Below, piece after piece: positions 20,278-31,459 of a DNA stretch of 64,000 nucleotides. This stretch comes from Mercenaria mercenaria (taxonomy: Eukaryota > Mollusca > Bivalvia > Venerida > Veneridae), in the NCBI RefSeq assembly GCF_021730395.1, contig NC_069361.1, forward strand, positions 73,417,001-73,481,000. Direction: 5' to 3'. Each line of letters begins with the position of its first letter. Positions within the stretch are counted from its first letter, which is position 1. Made by a program: the position numbers and the translations under genes. The notes beneath the pieces are model-generated. The model worked only from the letters and a program-made list of their open reading frames with translations, was not told where the DNA came from and searched no databases.

Positions 20278-22185
20278 TAAAGTACCGCGATATTTACATT
20301 CAGATGAGAGTATGTTCCAATATCCACCAGTTTTATGGCATGACTATTTTTAATGCAGCTTTCAAAGAAAATACTGGAAAAGCAACTTAGTATCGTATCG
20401 AAGTTTTTAACTCAGTGTCTAATCAAATTATATTGATATTGAACACCTACAAGAACAAAGCCTAATGCTGTAATTTGCGTATAAATGTTTCTTCCCCACC
20501 TCCTTAAAACATGCTTTTTTTACATACTACAAAAATTGTAGATCACTACTACAAAATAATAGGGAATCGATCCTTACCGATCCCTCTGCGGTAACATGCA
20601 ATGTACAGAATGAGATATATATACTATCGAATTAAAAAATGTGTACTTCCGGCATTTGCACAGAGCGTCTGACTTTGGATTTTTGGAAGAATACGCATTT
20701 TCCTTGTGCCATATAAGTGTCCACATTACTTGTATGAACCGCAACGGCTTGCACATTAGTATAAATATGGGCAGTGTTGCTTTATTCCAAAATCTACCTT
20801 TAAATTACAGTAACATGGATATACCGAATGACTTGAAAATTGTGTCCTACAGTCCGTGCCATCATTAGACAGTTCTTTTCAAATGTTATGGGATGAGATG
20901 ACCAGACGAGGCAGTGTTTTTTTCATATTATATAGACATGATTGTTTTCTTTTTTCAAGGTCTAGTAACACTTAGAATTAACTTACAGAACATTATTTTG
21001 TTGTTGATAGTTTAGAAATAAAACTATGTTTTATTTATTCTAAAACATGTAACCATATATTTTTCTGTGACATTTTAGTTGTTTCTACATGGAACACAGT
21101 TAACGGAAGACATTTCGCTCTTTTTTGCAATATCATTGAAAAAAATACTGTGCTATATTTCTGTTGTATAATTTCAACTTAAAAAAGCAATACTAGGATT
21201 ATTTTCTGAGCAAATAAAGGCCAATTTCGTCAGAAAGATAACTTTCTAGGTAAAATAAACGCTATACTTGTAATTATTACATCCAAAGTATAACTGGACC
21301 TTTAAGCTATTTCTTACTGTAACTGCTAATTGTAAAGATTAATTTAACTTTCATTACTTGAATTTCAAGTGTGTTAAATTTCCTTTAGCATTTCATTCAA
21401 AATACATTTTTAGTAATACAACAATTGTACTTTTTTCTTGATTCCTCATGCAATGAAACCCAGTGACCTAATGTTCATCTCAATGTCAAAAGCTGACCGT
21501 GGATAATTGATAGGGCCATTAAAAGCCAATCTAAAGATGCTATCTGTATCTCTCTGGCAGTCCATGTTATTATAATTTCACGCCAATCATTGACCCTCTG
21601 ACCAGAAATTCTTGGAGAAATTGAAATCTTCGGACATTTTAGTAGGAGTGTATACACTCTAAATTGTTTATCGATAAACTACAGTTTGATAATGAATATG
21701 TCTTCTTTCAGCTAAGCGTCATCATTAGAAGATAATATGGAAACAACTGGCGATGCTGTCAAATACCTCAAAGGTACTGTTTAAGTCAAACTGCACAAGT
21801 GAATAGCTTAGCATTTTAGATTTCTGCTATATGATTCCAGTATAAACCTTGAGCAAGTTTCCAATAGCACAAATTGGCTGGACAGACCTATTTTGCTATA
21901 TACCCACAGACTCTTAAACACAGTACTGTGATACACATCAACATGTACAGTAATTTCAATATAACTTCCTTAGACCTGTCAGTTACATATTGATAAAATG
22001 ATGTCATACTAAGGAAATGTAATGTATTACGTAATATCTGCATTATTTAAAACATTGTAATATATCCACTAGTTAGTTTATATATGTATCAATTGATACA
22101 TATTTGTGTCTGGTGCTCCAAATTCATAACATCAAACTAAACTGTTTAACTATTTGTCAATTATAACAGCACAGTACATGTTTAT
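20278..22185. other. Intergenic DNA, no gene recognised
   Basis: AT-rich sequence with short unsupported frames. The minus-strand frame at 21475-21657 looks faintly protein-like (RVNDWREIIITWTAREIQ), but I recognise no family. The inverted-repeat partner lies at 21627-21654. No LTR of the adjacent Gypsy element could be matched here. Confidence 0.5.
21627..21654 (-). repeat. Right copy of a 28-bp inverted repeat
   Basis: Inverted partner of 18563-18590, 3.06 kb away. Confidence 0.6.
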
Positions 22186-23376
22186 TTAATTTTCCTGGAT
22201 TTTCACTCTTATCCAACTGGGCAAAGTATTTCCATTATACTTCTGCAATTTGTCTACATGAAATACCTTTCCTTTTGATTTAGCTGACTGTTTTATTACA
22301 TATGTTGTGTCATCAATCTTCTGTATGATAAGACAGGGACCTTTCCATTTAGGACTAAGCTTTGAACATACGCCAACCTTACGAGTAGGGTTGTACAGCC
22401 ATACTATGTCCTTTTCCTTAAATGTTCGTTTATGAGACCTTTGGTCGTAATACTTTTTCCTATATATTGCATTCTTTTTCAGGGTTTTCCTAGCTACCTG
22501 ATGTGCTAAGACGAGGTTGTTCTGTAGTTGCTGAACATAGTTGTCGACTGTTAGGGGATCCTGATTTTCGGGTAACCCTATCACTGCTGTCATGGGCAAG
22601 TTGATTTCTCTACCTAAAGTCAACATGTTTGGGCTTTTCCCAGTACGTGAATGGGTAGAAGCGCGATAGGCCATCATTACTTGAGGCAAATATTTGTCCC
22701 ACTGTTTTTGATTTTTACCACAGTACATGGAGATCATATCGGAAGTGCATCGCATCATTCTTTCACTTACACCATTGCTTTGCGGTCTCGCAATTTAGGT
22801 TTTAATTTTGCTTATTTGAAGAACCTCGCATACTTGTTTGAAAAGAGAACTGTTGAAGTTTTTTCCACAGTCGGAAAGTAAAGCCATTGGTGTACCAAAT
22901 CTCACAACAAAATTGTTCACAAAGGCTTCAGCAACTGTTTTTGCTTCTTGATCGGGGATAGGCACTGCTTCACACCATTTTGTAAAACAGTCATTAATAA
23001 CAAGAACATAATGATTTGCATTTTCTGAGAGTGGCAAAGGACCCAAAATGTCTATTGAAACCAGTTCCATGGGTTCTCCTACAGAATTCTGACCAAGGGG
23101 GGCTCGGATAGCTTTATTTTGTTTCCGAGATGAACACAGGTCACAATTCTTGATATAGTTTTTTATGGTTTCATTCATTCCTGGCCAGTAAAAGGTTTGT
23201 CTTATCCGGCTTAACATTTTCTCAGAACTAAGGTGTGCTGCTGAAGGAATGTCATGGAAATAGTGCATGACATCATTCTGAAGGGATTTAGGAACAATAA
23301 GTTGCAAGGTTACATTGTCGTTTTCCATCCATTTTCTAAATAGCATACCATTTTTACACTCCAGGGTATCGTACAT
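22186..23376 (-). pseudogene. Gypsy integrase (fossil)
   Basis: The N-terminal HHCC region is visible (HLSSEKMLSRIRQTFYWPGM, then CDLCSSRK). The catalytic core follows with VSIDILGPLPLS and VLVINDCFTKWCEAVP. Downstream, near 22750-22190, is the C-terminal part: AYRASTHSRTGKSPNMLTLGRE, then KLSPKWKGPCLI and VFHVDKLQKY. In life the enzyme inserts the cDNA into the host chromosome. It is broken. Confidence 0.88.
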
Positions 23377-23619
23377 TGACCAAAGTTTTTTTCATGATGG
23401 ACGAATTGGCAGATATGTCTTTCCAAGTCAGTGTATTTCCATCCTCCTTTGCAGCAAGAATAGTACTTATGTCTTCATCTGCTAGTTGCTGTATACGGAT
23501 TTCTGATGGGGACCAACCGTCAATCAGAAACTGTCTATTTGCTGGATTGTTTATCATTCCTCTGGTAAAAACTCTTACCTGACCATGATTTTCCTCTGGC
23601 TTTTGAAGTTCTAAGTTTG

Positions 23620-25142
23620 AGAGTTCAGTAGTGACAGTGGAAGCTGACATCTCATGATCAGAAGACTGGGTTGAGGAGAATACAATGTCATCAGAAGGCA
23701 GTTCAGGTATAAAAGCAATACTGTTTTCACAACCAGTACTGGTATCACTCGCAAGTGTGTCACTGACTGTGTGATTGTTAAGTTCCTGCTTGCCACATAC
23801 ACGACATAAGGGTCTGCTAACAAAATCTGCATTCCTGTGTTGTGAACCAGGACCTTGCTTAATTTCTATGTCATATGTCTCTACAAGTTGCAGCCATCTT
23901 GCAATCTGACCAGAAGGGTTTTTCAACTGTTTGAGCCAACTTACTGCAGAGTTATCTGTTCTTAGAATTACTTTTTGCCCTAGTAAGTAATGGTGAAAAT
24001 GTTTTAGAGCAACAATAACTGCCAATAATTCTTTGCGCATGGTGCAGTAGTTTAATTCATGCTTATTCATTGTCTTACTGTAATAACCTAACACACGCTC
24101 ATTTCCTTGCTGCATTTGTGATAAAACTGCACCAGAAGCATAATCTGAACTGTCAGTATCTAGTATCATTGTCTCACCAGAAATGGGATAAGCTAGTATT
24201 GGTGCTGATATCAGACAAGTCTTCAGACTTTGAAATGACTCTTCAGCTTCATTTGTCCATTTAAACTTGTTACTTTTCTGTGTTAGCCTATACAGGGGCT
24301 TGGCAACTTGACCAAAGTCTTTGACAAACTTAGAGTAGTATGAAGCTAACCCGAGGAAGCCTTTAACAGCTTTCCTTGATGCTGGCCTTGGCCATTGTTT
24401 TATAGTGGAAATCTTAGTGGGGTCAGTCTGAATTCCTTTTTCACTGACAATATGTCCTAAACATGCACATGACTTTTGGAAAAACAGGCATTTTGAAGGT
24501 TTTAATTTTAAGTTTGCCTCACTTAATCTCTGAAAGATGTGCTCAAGCCTGTCCAATTGTTCTTCAAATGTTTTGCTCGGACAGATGATATCATCCAAGT
24601 TCTTGATACTGCAGACCATTAAAAACATCTGCCATTAGGCGGGAAAATTCTGCAGGTGCGGCTGATAAGACCATTGGTAGTTTAGTGTATTGGAAAAGTC
24701 CAAGATTTGTAGAAAATGCCGTTTTTTCTCTATCCTCAGGAGCTATACTCATTTGATGAAATCCCATGTTCAAGTCCATGGTAGAGAACCAGCTGTTGTT
24801 TGCCAAACTGTCTAGATATTGACCAATGTCTGGAAGAGGGAACGCATTACGTTTACAGTGTGCATTGACGGCCCTAAAATCAACACATGGCCTGTAATCT
24901 CCCGACTTTTTACGTATTCACACCGTGTTGCTACTCCAGTGTGAAATGGATGGCTCAATTATAGCATGATCTAGAAGTTTCTGGACCTCTTCTCTCTCAG
25001 CGTCACGTTGAGCTAAGGGGACTCTACGCATAGGTTGTTTGACAGGTTTAGCCCCTTGTGTATCAATGTGATGTTGTACGCGATCAGTGAACCCAAGTTC
25101 TGTTGAAGATTTGGCAAATATTGACTGATATTCTATCAACAA
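23620..25142 (-). pseudogene. Gypsy reverse transcriptase and RNase H (fossil)
   Basis: The start of the RT domain shows the KPVKQPMRRVPLAQR and HAIIEPSISHW motifs. The palm region has FSTMDLNMGFHQM, TAFSTNLGLFQYTKLP and a later LEHIFQRLSEANLKLKPSKC segment, then GFLGLASYYSKFVKDF. The RNase H domain has DTDSSDYASGAVLSQ, YCTMRKELLAVIVALKHFHHYL and LRTDNSAVSWL, ending in ADFVSRPLC. A linker of about 100 residues rich in Ser/Glu separates RNase H from integrase. It is broken. Confidence 0.9.
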
Positions 25143-25187
25143 AGCTTTGAAAGCAGTCTTTTGTTCGTCATTCAGATTCTCGGAACT

Positions 25188-25901
25188 TTATTTAAAACAG
25201 TCAACTAAATGTTCAGGAAGATCTGTGCCTTCTGCACTAGAAATGTTTCTACAAAAATTAACATTGTTATTGGAACTTTCTAACGGAGAACAAGTGTCAT
25301 TAACATCAACAAAAGAACAGGAACCGATAATTGTCTCAGGCTTTAAAACTACAGGAGATTCGCCAAAGTTAACAATATTTACCGTATTAATATCTTTGGT
25401 GTCAAACACTCCTTGGACAACAGTGAAATGTCTGTCAAAAGTTTCTGGAATACATTCAACTAAAATGTTTTGAGAAGTTAATTCCTTGTTTCTTATGTCT
25501 ATTTTTACCCATGCACTTGTATTTGGAGCTATCGAGTACTTTTCTGACATAGTTATTCTACAGACTCGATTTAGACCCTTTCCTTGATGTAAGTATACGA
25601 TATCAGTTTTCAGAACGAGACGGAAGTTTTCATAGTCAATATTTCTTGCATGTTCACACAGGAAGTCCTGACCCAAAATACAGTCAGTATCAATGTCACA
25701 TACTAACATAGGAATTTCAAATGTAAGATCATTGTCAAATTTAACTAAGAATGATGATTTCCCTATAACTTTCAAGTGTTTCCCATTTACATCAGCGATA
25801 TTATGGCTTACAGTTTCAAGCGGGGTCTTATTTTCCAAGATGTTGTATTGATAGTGAGATAGAATTGACAGAGTGGACCCATTGTCTAGTAAGCATTCCA
25901 T
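25188..25901 (-). pseudogene. Gypsy aspartic protease region (fossil)
   Basis: A retropepsin-type strand begins the segment (MECLLDNGSTLSILS), followed by HLKVIGKSSFLVKF and the CILGQDFL motif that marks the second half of the domain. A longer extension reaching the RT follows (PNTSAWVKIDIRN and related residues), common in the protease-RT linker of Gypsy elements. In life the enzyme processes the Gag-Pol polyprotein. Confidence 0.82.
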
Positions 25902-26082
25902 TTCTGAATTTTGTAAAGAAATACATGCAAAGAAGCTTTTGTCTGATTTTCTATTGTCCGTTACACTGTTTTTATCTGCTGGTGTTGTTCAGGCCTTGAA
26001 TCCTCCATCATCCCTCGGCCTACTGGGCTGATGGTTTCCAGTTTTCCTGCGCAGTTGAAGGATTGCCTTGAAGTAGGGGGCA

Positions 26083-26125
26083 GTTACGACGTATGTGTGA
26101 AGTTGAATTGCAGTTGTAGCAGCGC
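26083..26125 (-). other. CCHC zinc knuckle of Gypsy Gag
   Basis: The minus strand encodes CYNCNSTSHIRRNC, an exact C-X2-C-X4-H-X4-C nucleocapsid knuckle, with an Arg-rich run before it. It lies between the gag frame and the protease. Confidence 0.75.
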
Positions 26126-26325
26126 CTTGCTGAACTCTGTCTGGAACCTAGATTTCCATCCTTTGCTGGCTGAGATTTTGTTGTTCCTGTCTGCGATTTT
26201 TCTAGTCGATCTATTCTGTCTAGGATTTGGGTAAGAGTAGATTTGACATCCTCCTCGTATGAATTTTTGTCCTCCTGAACTACTCGTACTCTCCGTTTGT
26301 CAGCATTCTGACCAAAAATTCCCTC

Positions 26326-27081
26326 CTAGGTTTCAATTATCTCTGTAACTTGGGCGACTGAATGACAATTTTCAGCGATACATTTGTACTTAAGATCTTG
26401 TCCAAGATTCCTATAAATGGTATGCAATGTCATTGATTCTTGGGCAGTCATGTCCATGTTTGGAAATGCCTTTCTAACAGTCTGTGAAATTACATCCACA
26501 AACTGTGAAGCACTTTCTCCAGGCTGTCTTGTTCTTGATTCTAACATGGAAAGCCATTTTGACCTCTGATTGCTGCAGCCGAACCGCTGTTCTAACCTGG
26601 TAACTAGTATATCATATCTTTCACGTACCTGTTCAGACAAACTAGCATAGAATTCTAGAGCTTTCCCTCTAAGGGACTCAGCAAGAATCAAAACTTTTTC
26701 TCTTTCAGTCCATTAACCTAGTCTACTGCAAACCTCAAACTGGGTAATGTAAGGTTCCCAGTCTTCTTGACCTCTGTATAAGTCTGGCTTTAAAGCTGTA
26801 AAGGTGGGGATTCTGTCTGGTACAGGACTATTTCTAGGCCTGGGTGGAGTGCGAATTCGATTTTGATAATTTTGTATCGGTATTCCATAATAATTAACTC
26901 TGCGCCTCGGTGAGGGGCTGTCATCCTTGTTGTTTATTACTGGAGCTGGTGAAGATCTACTAATGTCACCACCTGCTTCCTCTTCAGTTTCATTATTATT
27001 GTTCCTTTGAATGTTAAATTCAACTTCACTGTCTGATTCCATTTTATTTATGTTACTTAAGTTGTTGTTTTTTTCTCTCAA
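26326..27081 (-). pseudogene. Gypsy Gag (fossil)
   Basis: The region starts with a disordered, Asn/Glu-rich N-terminus and a Pro/Arg-rich stretch (SPSPRRRVNYYGIPIQ, then PPRPRNSP). A retrotransposon Gag domain follows: PTFTALKPDLYRGQEDWEPYITQF, then ESLRGKALEFYASL, RFGCSNQRSKWLSMLE and RQPGESASQFVDVI. In life the protein forms the particle that holds the element RNA. Confidence 0.8.
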
Positions 27082-27195
27082 AAAATGTCTACATTTACAG
27101 TTAAAAAATGACTATTTGTATTTTTGTGTCCTTTTTGGTAGTTTAAATCTTTGGGTTAATCAGAAATGTCATCAAAGTTCCAGGGTTCTTTTATT

Positions 27196-27212
27196 CCAGT
27201 TTCCTGACACCA
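27196..27212 (-). promoter_or_regulatory. Gypsy primer-binding site, tRNA-Leu-like
   Basis: The minus strand reads TGGTGTCAGGAAACTGG just upstream of gag. Its first ten or so bases (TGGTGTCAGG) are the complement of the usual 3' end of animal tRNA-Leu, a common primer for Gypsy elements. Confidence 0.6.
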
Positions 27213-27700
27213 TTTGTGAGCTTTTGGTCTACAGCTACTTTATAATATAAGGATGAAATAACAGGAGTAATAACACTTTATTAACATGAGCACCAGACAG
27301 TACTTAAATATGTTCACATTACATAATATTAATTGTCACCTGTTTTCACGACCTTTGTTCAATGATGACCAAATAGGAGAATGCTGGATCACTGGCTATC
27401 ACAAATTTATAGTCTCTGAAGTTGCCAGGACCAGCAAAATGAACCAATCAGAACCCTGCATTAATCCAGGAAGTCAGGCAGGAATTTATAATTTCTGGAA
27501 GCAAAGCAGCCATATTGCCAGGACAATGTCATAAAAATCAGATTTTCAGCTACAGTTATGGCTATAAAGCAAAATTAACATGATAAAAATGTCAATTACA
27601 ACATATTCCTAAAATACAGACACTATTTATAATAATTTGTTACTCTAATGAAAGGTTATTAGCAATTGAAAATTCCTAGTGGGCAGGAATTTGAATTTTA
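27213..27700 (-). repeat. Putative 5' LTR of the Gypsy element (outer edge not fixed)
   Basis: The sequence begins right behind the primer site and, on the minus strand, contains an AATAAA signal (27277-27282 on the + strand as TTTATT) of the kind found in an LTR R region. No partner copy was found, so LTR identity and length are inferred. From 27700 to 28171 nothing specific is seen. Confidence 0.35.
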
Positions 27701-28182
27701 CCGCCTGGAAAACTTGAAGGTCAAACAGGTGAATGATATTACTCCAAATTACAGAAAAACGGACAATATAAAAGTTAAATTTACATATTCCTAAGACAGA
27801 ATGAAACTTATTCATCCTTTACATACAATAAGTAGTCACTTATAAGCTGTCTCTGACTTAAGATTAGGATTTAAATGCAGAAATCAAGGGAGACAAATCC
27901 GGAAGAACAGTAATAAACTGCCAGGATCAGATTGGAGATATTCAATTGAGAATTTCAACAAAAAGGTAATATTTTATGTCTGTATATTGTATCCTATAGT
28001 TATTAATGGCCTATAAATGTCTATTTAGCAAAATATACACAGTCATTTTCCTACAATAAGTGTTTTTACTGATGTAAACAGTACAGTCTCAGGTCGGAAT
28101 TCCTGGCAGAGGTAAGGGTGTTTTCAATGTTTATTTCTAATAAATTCTAAATGTAAATAGTGTTCCAATAGTATCAGTATTG

Positions 28183-28472
28183 TTTGTTTGTTTGTTTGTT
28201 TTGGGTTTAACGCCGTTTTTCAACAGTATTTCAGTCATGTAACGGGGGGCAGTTAACCTAACCAGTGTTTTTGGATTCTGTACCAGTAAAAACCTGTTCT
28301 CCGCAAGTAACTGCCAACTTCCCCACATGAATCAGAGGTGGAAGACTAATGATTTCAGACACAATGTCGTTTATCAAATAGTCACGGAGAACATAAGCCC
28401 CGCCCGAGGATCGAACTCGCGACCCCGCGATCCGTAGACAAACGCTCTACCTACTGAGCTAAGCGGGCGGGC
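28183..28472 (-). mobile_element. tRNA-derived SINE (bivalve type) with 12-bp target duplication
   Basis: The minus strand starts with a tRNA-like head: box A TAGCTCAGTAGG (28450-28461) and box B GTTCGATCC (about 28408-28418), with an anticodon-loop CTACGGA suggesting a tRNA-Arg(ACG) ancestor. A conserved body and the end ACGGCGTTAAACCCAAAAC follow, with a short (CAAA)n tail at 28182-28200. The duplication TATCAGTATTGT flanks the copy at 28172-28183 and 28473-28484. The perfect duplication and intact boxes indicate a recent insertion. Confidence 0.92.
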
Positions 28473-28484
28473 TATCAGTATTGT

Positions 28485-29008
28485 AGATTATGAATTTGTC
28501 CTAGTTAAATTGTTAGCAATTTCCATTCTAAATGTTTCTCTGTGGAAAAAGATGGGGTTGTCTGAAGCATTTATAAAAGTCCGAAAACCCTATTCCCTTA
28601 CAATATTCTAACCTGCATTAACAAGTTTCGCTTAAAAAGTGTTTTGAGCCGTGGCTCAGTTATTTTTCCTTACTCTTTATATACCTTTTTTCACGTCTAT
28701 GAATTGGCTCAAAGCCAAGTGATTCTAGTTTCAACAAGATAAGGGCAGTTAAAACTGGATAAATCCAGTTTAATTTTACCTAGTCAGCAACTTTATCTAG
28801 AACGGGTTATCTTTAAATTAAAAAGAAAATCTGCTGTATCATGGCACATGTATTTATCTTCATGTGACTAATCTAGAACAACATTAATCTTTTTTATTAT
28901 ATTCAACATTTTCAGTCTAAGAGCACTGTAGGCGTAGAAAAAAAGATTGAACATTTTTATAAACTTTTTCTATTTTAAGAAATTTTAACATAGGCTTTTA
29001 CTTAAAAA
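28485..29008. other. AT-rich spacer, nothing recognised
   Basis: No supported frame and no repeat recognised between the SINE and the Cys-rich ORF cluster. Confidence 0.6.
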
Positions 29009-30022
29009 ATGAATATATTTGAAGAACTCTGGGCAGAAAAATGTAGTATTTGTTCACAAGAAAGGAAATATACTTCATACATAAGTGTAGTTGTAGAGAA
29101 ACTTGTGTGTAACATATGTTTTGATAAGTGTCCATTTTGTAGACAAAATTATCATTCACAATCTTCTTCCTCATGTTTTTCCAATTAAATGGGTCTGAAT
29201 CAGATATAGCACAAGCTTTGCCATATGGAGTTCATTATGGTTTCCAATCAACGTTAAGTGCAGCAGACATTAAAAGGGCTAAAAAGAACTGGAACCATTG
29301 GTTCCACTACTACAATGGACTTGAAATCAAGCGCCCGCATGTTTCTTTTATGGGAAACCATGATATTATTCATATGGTGCTATAGAACGGGTAAATTTGA
29401 TGATCCTATTACAGGAGGAAGGTGCCTAAACAGGGTAGTGGCGCATCATTTCATGAGAGAACTGTTAGGAAATTTTCTACGTTTAAAAAATGAAAAAGGT
29501 ATAATACTTATTTCAAAGTGTGTAAAGATTTTTTTCCTTGTTTATACTGTCATGTATGTACACCACACGAGGTTGCAAGTACTTGTGCTTAGACAAGAAG
29601 CAATAATTGATTTGTGAATATTTTAAAACTAATTTTGCACACATGTTTTTAAAAACAATGTATAGGAATAATATTAATCCACTAATAAAATAAGCAATAG
29701 TAGATGTTTTCTCTGTAATTGCATGAAAAATGTAACAGATTTAGAATTAAAAATGGCAAATGATAAATATTTGAAATATGTACATATTCCTACTATAGAC
29801 TTTAACGCTCCTGGAATGCAAGGATTATGAGAGCAATGTACTTTATGTGGTGTTATTGTAATTAAACCAAATGCGAGGGCATTTTCAAGATGTGGGAATT
29901 TGTGCTGTTTAAAATTTTGTTTTTTAGTCAAACATACAGGTTTGCGTTGTTTTTGCTGGACTGAAAATCTTTACAATGTAGATTGGAATCAGACAATAGC
30001 ACGTGCTCCAAAAGAAGAATAA
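29009..30022 (+). CDS. Unrecognised cysteine-rich gene or gene remnant
   Basis: Three protein-like pieces follow one another. The first (29009-29188, 59 codons from ATG) has a dense metal-binding pattern: CSICSQ, then CNICFDKCPFC, a treble-clef or RING-like array with four CXXC knuckles. The second (about 29190-29500) is globular, with ALPYGVHYGF, IKRAKKNWNHWFHYYNG, HVSFMGNHDIIHMV and GRCLNRVVAHHFMREL. The third (about 29696-30022) is again Cys-rich, with CFLCNC, CTLCG, CGNLCCLKFC and CFCW, ending APKEE. A GTATAA donor-like site after the second piece suggests an intron to about 29690. The pieces are interrupted, so the gene may be degenerate. A TA microsatellite and an AATAAA follow. No family recognised; it could be host or of viral origin. 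Confidence 0.4.
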
Positions 30023-30053
30023 TATATATATACATGTATATATATATATATTA
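30023..30053. repeat. (TA)n-rich run
   Basis: Alternating TA with a TACATGTA interruption directly after the Cys-rich ORF. From here to 30354 nothing else is recognised. Confidence 0.8.
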
Positions 30054-30357
30054 CTTTAATAGGACTGCAATTACTGTTAGTTTAATAAAACATGAAACTT
30101 CAACTCTAGTGTGATTAAAATTCAGTAATCAATGATCAAAGTAAATGTATGAACAAAGAAATCGTGCATCATTTTTGTTTGGGAGCAGTTCCAACCCCTT
30201 CTCAATGTAGTGCTAACCACAACCTCTCATATGTGAACAATCATCCCCGCTTCAAATTTAGTACACTGATACCTACATAAAAGAAAGATGACAACGATAA
30301 ATATTTAGTGTGGGAAGGGTTAGTTTTTTATCACACAGCTAACCATGGCTGACATTA

Positions 30358-31274
30358 GGTAGCAGGGTACACTTAGATGCGAAAATTTTGGGCACGGACG
30401 GTCTTACATGTAGCGAGTCGCAATATTGCACTTCCCTTATGAGCAGGATCAGGATGGCCATTTTATAAATGAATGTTTCTCATTGCAGAGTTGGTGCAGC
30501 CGTTCTTGAGCGCACGGCAAATTACTCATTTTTTTGCATGTCCGCACGCATTTAGTGTATAAAATGCATAATAAATGCATAATAAACTGACTAGAGGTTA
30601 GGGTTATTATCACCATGGTTACAAAATATATACATTTAAAATATTTTCTTTCGAATTTAGTTAATCCGGTATATACCGGAGTCTGTAATATATCACAGGC
30701 GCACCAACTCTGTATTTAGTCACAGCCTTTATAAATTGCGTGCATGTTTTGTGCTTTTAATTAATGGCAAGTTCAGGATTTTCATACAAGAATAAAGAAA
30801 GTTATCAAAACGAAAGGTTTACACCATCCATGAAAAATTGCATGCCAAAATCATCAATTTTGCACTTTTTGAACAGCCTGTAATGATCCCGCTGCAAGAA
30901 CAATGCCCAACTTTATTGCATTTCTCAATTTAATAGTCCTTACTGAACGTCAGGATATAAACGGAATGGGGGCCCATCCAGCTCGTTTTTTTTCACAAAA
31001 TAGCGAAAATGTTCCTGAGTCAATCAACAAGCACAGAACCCTTCCGTGATTTGAATTTTTCCGCGAAAAGGTGTCTCATTAATCATACAAAGCTACCAGC
31101 AGTTATATACAGTTTTCCAACTGACATCAGAATTTTACATGTATCGGCTGTATAAATTTTCTAAAGAATTAATAATCATTATCTCTCACCTTAATTTACA
31201 GACATCCAAAATCACGAAATTCTATTTATAACAAATATTGACGGGGGCCAAAATCCGAAGTGTACCCTGCTACC
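30358..31274. mobile_element. 917-bp PIF/Harbinger-like MITE, perfect TTA duplication
   Basis: The ends are inverted copies beginning GGTAGCAGGGTACACTT (30358-30374 and 31258-31274). Each end is flanked by TTA (30355-30357 and 31275-31277), the 3-bp target duplication of PIF/Harbinger elements. The interior has no frame long enough for a transposase, so it is non-autonomous. The superfamily rests on the duplication length and sequence only. Confidence 0.8.
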
Positions 31275-31459
31275 TTATGGACAATAAAATTTTCCCAGGA
31301 CACGCCTTTTGGCTAACCGTTACCGTATACATTTCTGGCTATCGGAGCTGGGACGGTGTTGTACTACCAAATTCTAAAATTGATTTGTTCATAATATGAT
31401 CATTTTGGGGCCTAGTTTATTCTTAATCACGAGTAGCTATGTTGGTGAGGGGAGGGTTA

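Larger units (their letters stand above)
22186..27212 (-). mobile_element. Ty3/Gypsy LTR retrotransposon internal region (fossil)
   Basis: On the minus strand, in order: gag-like ORF, CCHC zinc knuckle, aspartic protease, reverse transcriptase, RNase H, HHCC zinc-binding integrase with a DDE core, and a chromodomain-less integrase C-terminus. The order protease-RT-RNase H-integrase defines the Ty3/Gypsy family. A primer-binding-like site sits at 27196-27212. No envelope gene was seen. The element is broken (about six to eight breaks). By eye I could not find a matching LTR pair: the sequence beyond 27213 has no evident partner below 22186, so the 3' LTR is missing, cut away or too diverged. 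Clade unresolved. Confidence 0.9.

Noticed and set aside
20641-20868. 75-codon frame, + strand
   Set aside because: Opposite frame also open, no recognisable motif, no coding context.
22100-27300. Short AGCACCAGACA match near 22110 and 27290 as LTR ends
   Set aside because: Only 11 bp and in inverted, not direct, orientation, so it cannot be an LTR pair.
28400-28472. tRNA-like sequence, possible tRNA-Arg gene
   Set aside because: It is the head of a SINE with target duplications. The same applies to the heads near 44450-44514, 48921 and 53975.
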